A stretch of DNA of 11,004 nucleotides from Actinomycetota bacterium. Lineage in GTDB: Bacteria; Actinomycetota; Thermoleophilia; UBA2241. The DNA is taken from positions 1 to 11,004 of the forward strand of contig JAPLCL010000380.1 in NCBI GenBank assembly GCA_026392265.1. The letters run 5' to 3'. The notes beneath the pieces are model-generated. The model was not told where the DNA came from and searched no databases. It saw nothing but the letters and a program-made list of their open reading frames with translations. Positions 7,144 to 11,004 of this stretch are shown piece by piece. Within the stretch, counting starts at the first letter, position 1; every line of letters starts with the position of its first letter. Both the position numbers and the translations under genes were made by a program.

Positions 7144-7158
7144 CCTGACGAGGGAGAG

Positions 7159-7581
7159 ATGATGGCCACTCATGACATCGAAGGTGAGGGGACTCGCGAG
7201 AGTCCCTGGACCCTGAAGACGCCGCCCGGCAAGTCCGAGTATCTGGCGTACCGCGACGAGACGGCCGATCCGCCCGCCCTCGTCGTGGTCGTCGGCAAGA
7301 CGGAGCTGCGCTACCAGTTGCGCTGTCTGGCCGACCTGCAGGCGATGCTCAAGGAGCGCGGTGACTGGATGCCGCTGGGCAGCGCCGACGAACAGAAGCC
7401 GGCTGCCGACGGCACCGTTGAAGCCTGGGGGCGTTCGCCCGAGAATCCCGTGGGCGGCTGGTACGGCCTCAAGAAAGGCCTGCGCGGGCGCTTCGCCAAC
7501 TACGTGCCCCCCGTGATGGAGGCCCTTGGCTTGGCCGAAGTCGAGCACGAGGCCCGCAACAACCGTATGCGGGCTGTCTGA
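7159..7581 (+). CDS. Conserved hypothetical protein, 140 aa
   Basis: A soluble protein of unknown function, with no signal peptide or membrane segment. It looks like a conserved actinobacterial family; from memory it may be the one Pfam lists as DUF6855, but I could not verify this. Distinct segments are an N-terminal GEGTRESPWTLKTPPGKSEY (9-28), a hydrophobic strand PALVVVVGKTELRY (39-52), KERGDWMPLGSADEQKP (65-81), and a Gly-rich basic C-terminal region WGRSPENPVGGWYGLKKG (90-107) followed by NNRMRAV at the end. Invariant-looking Trp, Gly and Arg residues suggest a binding or catalytic role, which is inference. Two adjacent ATG codons (7159 and 7162) fit the ribosome site GAGGGAGAG; either could be used. 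The marR gene follows 117 bp later with its own operator, so this gene is probably transcribed separately. Confidence 0.85.
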   Translation: MMATHDIEGEGTRESPWTLKTPPGKSEYLAYRDETADPPALVVVVGKTELRYQLRCLADLQAMLKERGDWMPLGSADEQKPAADGTVEAWGRSPENPVGGWYGLKKGLRGRFANYVPPVMEALGLAEVEHEARNNRMRAV

Positions 7582-7632
7582 GCGGTCGTTGTCGCGCAGC
7601 CGCGGCTGACGCTCCGCGCAGACCGTTTGCCC

Positions 7633-7638
7633 TCTAAT
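7633..7638 (+). promoter_or_regulatory. Candidate -10 element of the marR-ABC operon
   Basis: TCTAAT matches the -10 consensus TATAAT at five of six positions and abuts the marR palindrome, so transcription would begin inside or next to the operator. No good -35 lies at normal spacing; CTGACG at 7606-7611 is 21 bases away. The promoter is therefore tentative. Confidence 0.35.
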
Positions 7639-7657
7639 CGTTAGTATGCTAACGTTT
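7636..7657 (+). promoter_or_regulatory. Likely MarR operator (inverted repeat)
   Basis: CGTTAG (7639-7644), spacer TATG, and CTAACG (7649-7654) form a perfect inverted repeat, with AA/TT extending it at the ends. The AT-rich core TTAGTATGCTAA is the kind of 16-22 bp palindrome bound by dimeric MarR winged-helix proteins. It lies 45 bp upstream of the marR start in an otherwise GC-rich region and overlaps the probable transcription start, where a bound repressor would block the operon. Confidence 0.7.
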
Positions 7658-7698
7658 CTCGGCGCCACCGCCCGAGCGCGTCGAAGAGGAGGAGCCGC

Positions 7699-8220
7699 GT
7701 GCCGACCTGCGTTTCGCCCCACGGCGAGAGCCCGGACCCGTCGCGGTTTGTGCTCGACGGCGTGGACGACCTCTCGTCACGGGTCTTTTTCGCGTTTCTG
7801 GTCACGCTGCGTCAGCACAAGCAGCTGATGCTCAGGACGGTGGCCGGCCAAGGCACCCATCCCGGCCAGATCTTCTGCCTGCACGTACTCGCCGGCCACG
7901 ACGGTATCTCCCAGCGTGACCTCGCCGACGCGTTGCATCTGTCGCCGCCTACGGTGAGCAAGATGCTTCAGGCGATGCAGAAGGCGGGCGCGGTGGAGCG
8001 GCGGCCTGACGCCGCCGACCAGCGCCTCACGCGCGTCTTTCTGACGGCCGCCGGTCGCGACCTGGAACGGCAGATGCGCGGCGTCGTGGCCGAGTTCGTC
8101 AACGAGACTATCGGCGAGCTGCCCGAGAACGATCGCCGGGAGCTGGCGCGGCTGCTCGGCGAGCTCGGCGAGAGCATGTCGCAGGCGCTCGCCAGGCGTG
8201 GGCCGGAGGCCGCCGCGTGA
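7699..8220 (+). CDS. MarR-family transcriptional regulator
   Basis: Dimeric winged-helix regulator, probably repressing its own operon and the ABC exporter behind it and released by a toxic ligand. It is 173 residues. The DNA-binding core is GISQRDLADALHLSPPTVSKMLQAMQKAGAVERR (69-102), with recognition helix around SPPTVSKMLQAM (82-93), followed by the wing DAADQRLTRVFLT (104-116) that includes the conserved Asp/Arg pair. Flanking helices (about 25-62 and 118-165) form the dimer interface. The start is GTG at 7699, five bases after AGGAGGAG (7686-7693), an excellent ribosome site. Its stop overlaps the next gene's start (GTGA, 8217-8220), so the regulator and exporter are translationally coupled. 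A palindrome at 7636-7657 is the probable operator. The inducing compound is unknown. Confidence 0.92.
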   Translation: MPTCVSPHGESPDPSRFVLDGVDDLSSRVFFAFLVTLRQHKQLMLRTVAGQGTHPGQIFCLHVLAGHDGISQRDLADALHLSPPTVSKMLQAMQKAGAVERRPDAADQRLTRVFLTAAGRDLERQMRGVVAEFVNETIGELPENDRRELARLLGELGESMSQALARRGPEAAA

Positions 8221-9950
8221 TCCGCCTGCTCCGCGAGCGTCTGCGGCCGTACTGGCGCCAGATCGCCGTCGTCATGGTGCTGCTGCTGGTGCAGGCCATC
8301 GCCAACCTCTACCTGCCGACGCTTAACGCCGACATCATCAACAACGGCGTGGTGACCGGCGACACGGCCTACATCCTGAAGACCGGCGGCCTGATGCTCG
8401 GCGTCACTCTGGTGTTCGTGATCGCCTCCATCATCGCCGTTTACTGGGGCTCCAAGGTAGCCATGGGCTTCGGCCGCGACGTGCGCGGCGCCCTGTTCCG
8501 CCGCGTGCAGAGCTTCTCCCAAGCCGAGGTGAACCATTTCGGTACGCCGTCGCTGATCACGCGTACCACCAACGACGTGCAGCAGGTGCAGATGGTGGTA
8601 CTGATGATGCTCAACGTCGTCATCTCAGCGCCCATGATGGCGATCGGCGGCATCATCATGGCGCTGCGCCTCAACGTGCCGCTCAGCGCGGTGATCCTCG
8701 TGGCCATCCCCGTCATGGGCGTCTTCATCGGCCTCGTGATGTGGCGCGCCATCCCGCTCTTCATGTCGATGCAGAAGAAGATCGACCGGATCAACCAGGT
8801 GACGCGCGAGATGCTGAGCGGGGTGCGCGTCATCCGCGCCTTCGACCGCACAGGGTACGAGGAGCAGCGCTTCGACGGGGTCAACACCGACCTCACCACG
8901 ACGACGCTCAAGGTAGGGCGCCTATTCGCGCTCATGATGCCGACCCTGACCTTGATCCTGAACCTCTCCACCGTGGCGATCATGTGGTTCGGCGGTATCC
9001 AGGTCGCCGATCACGGCATGCCCATCGGCGACCTGACCGCCTTTCTCACCTACATCGTGCAGATCCTGCTCGCGGTGCTCATGGCGACGATCATGTTCGT
9101 CATGGTGCCACGCGCCGCCGTGTCCGCGCAGCGCATCCAGGAAGTGCTGGAGACGCAGCCCTCGATCGTCGATCCGGAGGAGCCGGCCGTCGCCAAGGCG
9201 GAGGCCGGGCTGGTGGAGTTCCGCGACGTGGAGTTCCGCTACCCCGGCGCCGAGGACCCGGTGCTGAGCGGGATCAGCTTCACGGCGCGATCGGGCGAGA
9301 CCACCGCCATCGTGGGCAGCACCGGCAGCGGCAAGACCACGCTCATCAGCCTCATCCCGCGGTTCTACGACGTCACCGCTGGCGTCGTGCTGCTCGACGG
9401 CGTGGACGTGCGCGAGATGGCGCAGCAGGACGTGTGGCGCCGGATCGGCCTTGTGCCGCAGAAGTCGTTTCTCTTCAGCGGTACGGTGGCCGACAACCTG
9501 CGCCACGGCGACGAGCAGGCGGCGGACGAGCAGCTCTGGCACTACCTCGACATCGCCCAAGGCCGCGAGTTCGTCGAGGAGATGCCCGAGCAGCTGGAGG
9601 AGCACGTCGCGCAGGGCGGCGCCAGCGTCTCCGGCGGGCAGCGGCAGCGACTCGCCATCGCCCGGGCGCTGGCCAAGCAGGCGCCAATCCAGATCTACGA
9701 CGACAGCTTCTCCGCTCTCGACGTCACCACCGACGCGCGCCTGCGCGCGGCGCTGCGCAAGCATACGGCCGACGCCACCGTGATCATCGTCGCGCAGCGC
9801 GTGGGCACGATCATGCACGCCGACCAGATCATCGTGCTCGAGGACGACGGCACGATCGCCGGCATCGGCACGCACCGCGAGCTGCTGAAGTCGAGCGAGA
9901 CGTACCGCGAGATCGTCTCCTCCCAGCTCGGCGAAGAGAGCGTGGCATGA
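8217..9950 (+). CDS. ABC exporter half-transporter with degenerate ATP site (TM287-like subunit)
   Basis: Type IV ABC exporter subunit, 577 residues: a six-helix membrane domain (about 1-310) fused to an ATPase domain (about 335-570). Motifs are Walker A GSTGSGKTT (367-375), Q-loop Gln415 in VPQKSFLFSG, signature VSGGQRQR (471-478) and Walker B IQIYDDSFSALD (491-502). The residue after the Walker B Asp495 is Asp496 instead of the catalytic Glu, and the H-loop carries Gln527 (VAQRVGTI) instead of His. Both substitutions are those of the degenerate subunit in heterodimeric exporters such as TM287/TM288, so this protein should not hydrolyse ATP well alone and needs the next gene's product. The start is GTG at 8217, overlapping the marR stop, with GGAGG seven bases upstream. 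Substrates of such MarR-linked pairs are usually drugs or lipophilic compounds; none can be named here. Confidence 0.93.
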   Translation: MIRLLRERLRPYWRQIAVVMVLLLVQAIANLYLPTLNADIINNGVVTGDTAYILKTGGLMLGVTLVFVIASIIAVYWGSKVAMGFGRDVRGALFRRVQSFSQAEVNHFGTPSLITRTTNDVQQVQMVVLMMLNVVISAPMMAIGGIIMALRLNVPLSAVILVAIPVMGVFIGLVMWRAIPLFMSMQKKIDRINQVTREMLSGVRVIRAFDRTGYEEQRFDGVNTDLTTTTLKVGRLFALMMPTLTLILNLSTVAIMWFGGIQVADHGMPIGDLTAFLTYIVQILLAVLMATIMFVMVPRAAVSAQRIQEVLETQPSIVDPEEPAVAKAEAGLVEFRDVEFRYPGAEDPVLSGISFTARSGETTAIVGSTGSGKTTLISLIPRFYDVTAGVVLLDGVDVREMAQQDVWRRIGLVPQKSFLFSGTVADNLRHGDEQAADEQLWHYLDIAQGREFVEEMPEQLEEHVAQGGASVSGGQRQRLAIARALAKQAPIQIYDDSFSALDVTTDARLRAALRKHTADATVIIVAQRVGTIMHADQIIVLEDDGTIAGIGTHRELLKSSETYREIVSSQLGEESVA

Positions 9951-11004
9951 ATAGCCACCGCAGGCAAGCCATCGAGCGGGGCGCCGGAGGGGCACCGCTC
10001 CGCGCCGCGGCGAGCGGCGGCAGCACCCGGCCCGCGGGCGCGGGCGGACCTCCTCGTGGCCCGGGCGGCCCCGGTCCGGGCGGCCCCGGAGGTCACGCTC
10101 TTGTCATGCCGACGGCTAAGGCCAAGGACTTCAAGGGCACCATGCGCCGGCTCGGCGGGCGCCTGAAGCACGAACGTCTGCGTATCGGCCTCGTCGTCGT
10201 GCTCGCCGTGATCAGTGTGACCTTCGCGGTGCTCGGCCCGAAGATCCTCGGGACCGCCACCAACATCCTCTTCGAGGGCGTCGTCGGCAAGCAGATCCCT
10301 GCCGGCGTGACCCAGGCGCAAGCAGTCGCCGGGTTGCGTGCCAAGGGCGACACGCGCCAGGCCGACATGCTCTCGTCGATGACCGTGCGCCCCGGACAGG
10401 GCGTCGACTTCGCCGCCCTGGGGCGTACGCTGCTCCTGCTCGTCGCCATCTACCTGGTGAGCGCGCTCTTCGCCTGGATGCAGGGCTACATCATGGCCGG
10501 CGTGACGCAACGCACCATGTACAGGCTGCGGCAGGATGCGGACGAGAAGCTCGCCCGCCTGCCGCTCAGCTACTTCGACGACCACCCTCGCGGCGATGTC
10601 CTCAGCCGCATGACCAACGACATCGACAACATCTCCCAGTCGCTGCAACAAAGCCTCACGCAGATGATCACCGCCGCGCTCACGATCGTCGGCGTGCTGA
10701 TCATGATGCTCTCCATCAGCTGGCTGCTGGCCCTCATCTCGGTGCTGGTAGTACCTGTGTCGGTGGTCGTCACGATCCTCATCGCCAAGCGCTCGCAGAA
10801 ACAGTTCGCGGCGCAGTGGGAGCACACCGGCGACCTCAACGGGCACGTGGAGGAGATGTTCACCGGCCACAACGTGGTCAAGGTGTTCGGCCACCAGAAG
10901 CAGGCCATCGCCACGTTCGACGAGCAGAACGAGAAGCTCTACCAGGCGAGCTTCAAGGCCCAGTTCATCTCGGGGATCATCATGCCGGTGATGAACTTCG
11001 TCAC
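9947..11004 (+). CDS. ABC exporter half-transporter, partner subunit (N-terminal part, cut by window edge)
   Basis: Second half of the heterodimeric exporter, open for 352 codons to the right edge. The ATG at 9947 overlaps the previous stop (ATGA), giving tight coupling. Residues 1-58 are a polar extension ending in a Gly/Pro-rich run (33-49) that is probably disordered. The membrane domain begins near residue 78 (IGLVVVLAVISVTFAVLGPKI, 80-100). Helices 1 and 2 are separated by an unusually long loop (about 102-158), then follow helix 2 (159-178), the coupling region LPLSYFDDHPRGDVLSRMTNDID (205-227) typical of ABC exporters, helices 3-4 (236-281), and HVEEMFTGHNVVKVFG (300-315). The ATPase domain lies outside the window, so an intact catalytic site is expected from the family pattern but not seen. 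A second start at Met54 (10106) is possible, but GGAGG is 13 bases away and too distant to favour it. Confidence 0.9.
   Translation, partial: MNSHRRQAIERGAGGAPLRAAASGGSTRPAGAGGPPRGPGGPGPGGPGGHALVMPTAKAKDFKGTMRRLGGRLKHERLRIGLVVVLAVISVTFAVLGPKILGTATNILFEGVVGKQIPAGVTQAQAVAGLRAKGDTRQADMLSSMTVRPGQGVDFAALGRTLLLLVAIYLVSALFAWMQGYIMAGVTQRTMYRLRQDADEKLARLPLSYFDDHPRGDVLSRMTNDIDNISQSLQQSLTQMITAALTIVGVLIMMLSISWLLALISVLVVPVSVVVTILIAKRSQKQFAAQWEHTGDLNGHVEEMFTGHNVVKVFGHQKQAIATFDEQNEKLYQASFKAQFISGIIMPVMNFV

Noticed and set aside
7597..7608. 12-bp palindrome CAGCCGCGGCTG after the 140-residue gene as a terminator
   Set aside because: It can form only about four pairs once a loop is allowed, and no T-run follows; chance in GC-rich DNA is likely.
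7646..7828. Open frame starting at the ATG within the marR palindrome
   Set aside because: It overlaps marR in another frame, has Arg/Ser-rich shadow composition and no ribosome site.
9695..10894. Open frames on the minus strand over the ABC genes (8922-9995, 9695-10894)
   Set aside because: The plus strand carries the ABC exporter motifs through both regions; the minus frames are His/Asp/Arg-rich shadows.

Overview
The window is GC-rich, densely coded bacterial DNA. It has GTG and TTG as well as ATG starts, strong GGAGG-type ribosome binding sites and short or overlapping gene junctions. Together with the gene content (a secreted PGRP-type amidase, MarR plus a paired ABC exporter, a conserved actinobacterial-looking 140-residue protein), this points to a member of the Actinomycetota, possibly a deep-branching lineage such as Thermoleophilia or Coriobacteriia. 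That placement is inference. I see no mobile element, CRISPR array, tRNA or rRNA.

Left part, minus strand (1-2765): the front end of a branched-chain amino acid uptake operon in the order livK (lipoprotein binding protein), livH (permease), livM (permease, cut by the window edge). The expected ATPase genes livG and livF would lie beyond position 1. A good sigma70-type promoter (2737-2765) drives it. A perfect 18-bp hairpin sits between livK and livH and probably sets the ratio of binding protein to permeases.

Middle, plus strand (2860-5343): a single gene for an exported N-acetylmuramoyl-L-alanine amidase of the PGRP type, divergent from livK. Three FlgD-like Ig repeats carrying FSPNGDG follow the catalytic domain. 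A 10-bp hairpin precedes its start, and a GC-rich hairpin closes the region where it converges with the next genes.

Middle, minus strand (5378-6966): a Bcr/CflA-type MFS drug exporter followed 59 bp later by an unrecognised 86-residue protein made of two related halves.

Right part, plus strand (7032-11004): a 140-residue conserved hypothetical protein, divergent from the MFS gene. It is followed by a MarR regulator and two ABC exporter half-transporters, the three genes joined by 4-bp stop/start overlaps. A palindrome upstream of marR (CGTTAG-TATG-CTAACG) is a likely autoregulatory operator. The first ABC subunit has a degenerate ATP site (Asp for the catalytic Glu, Gln for the H-loop His), as in heterodimeric exporters of the TM287/288 kind. 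The second subunit, cut by the right edge, is the presumed partner carrying the intact site. Most of the window is ordinary metabolism, wall and efflux content; the least explained items are the duplicated 86-residue protein and the structured leaders.
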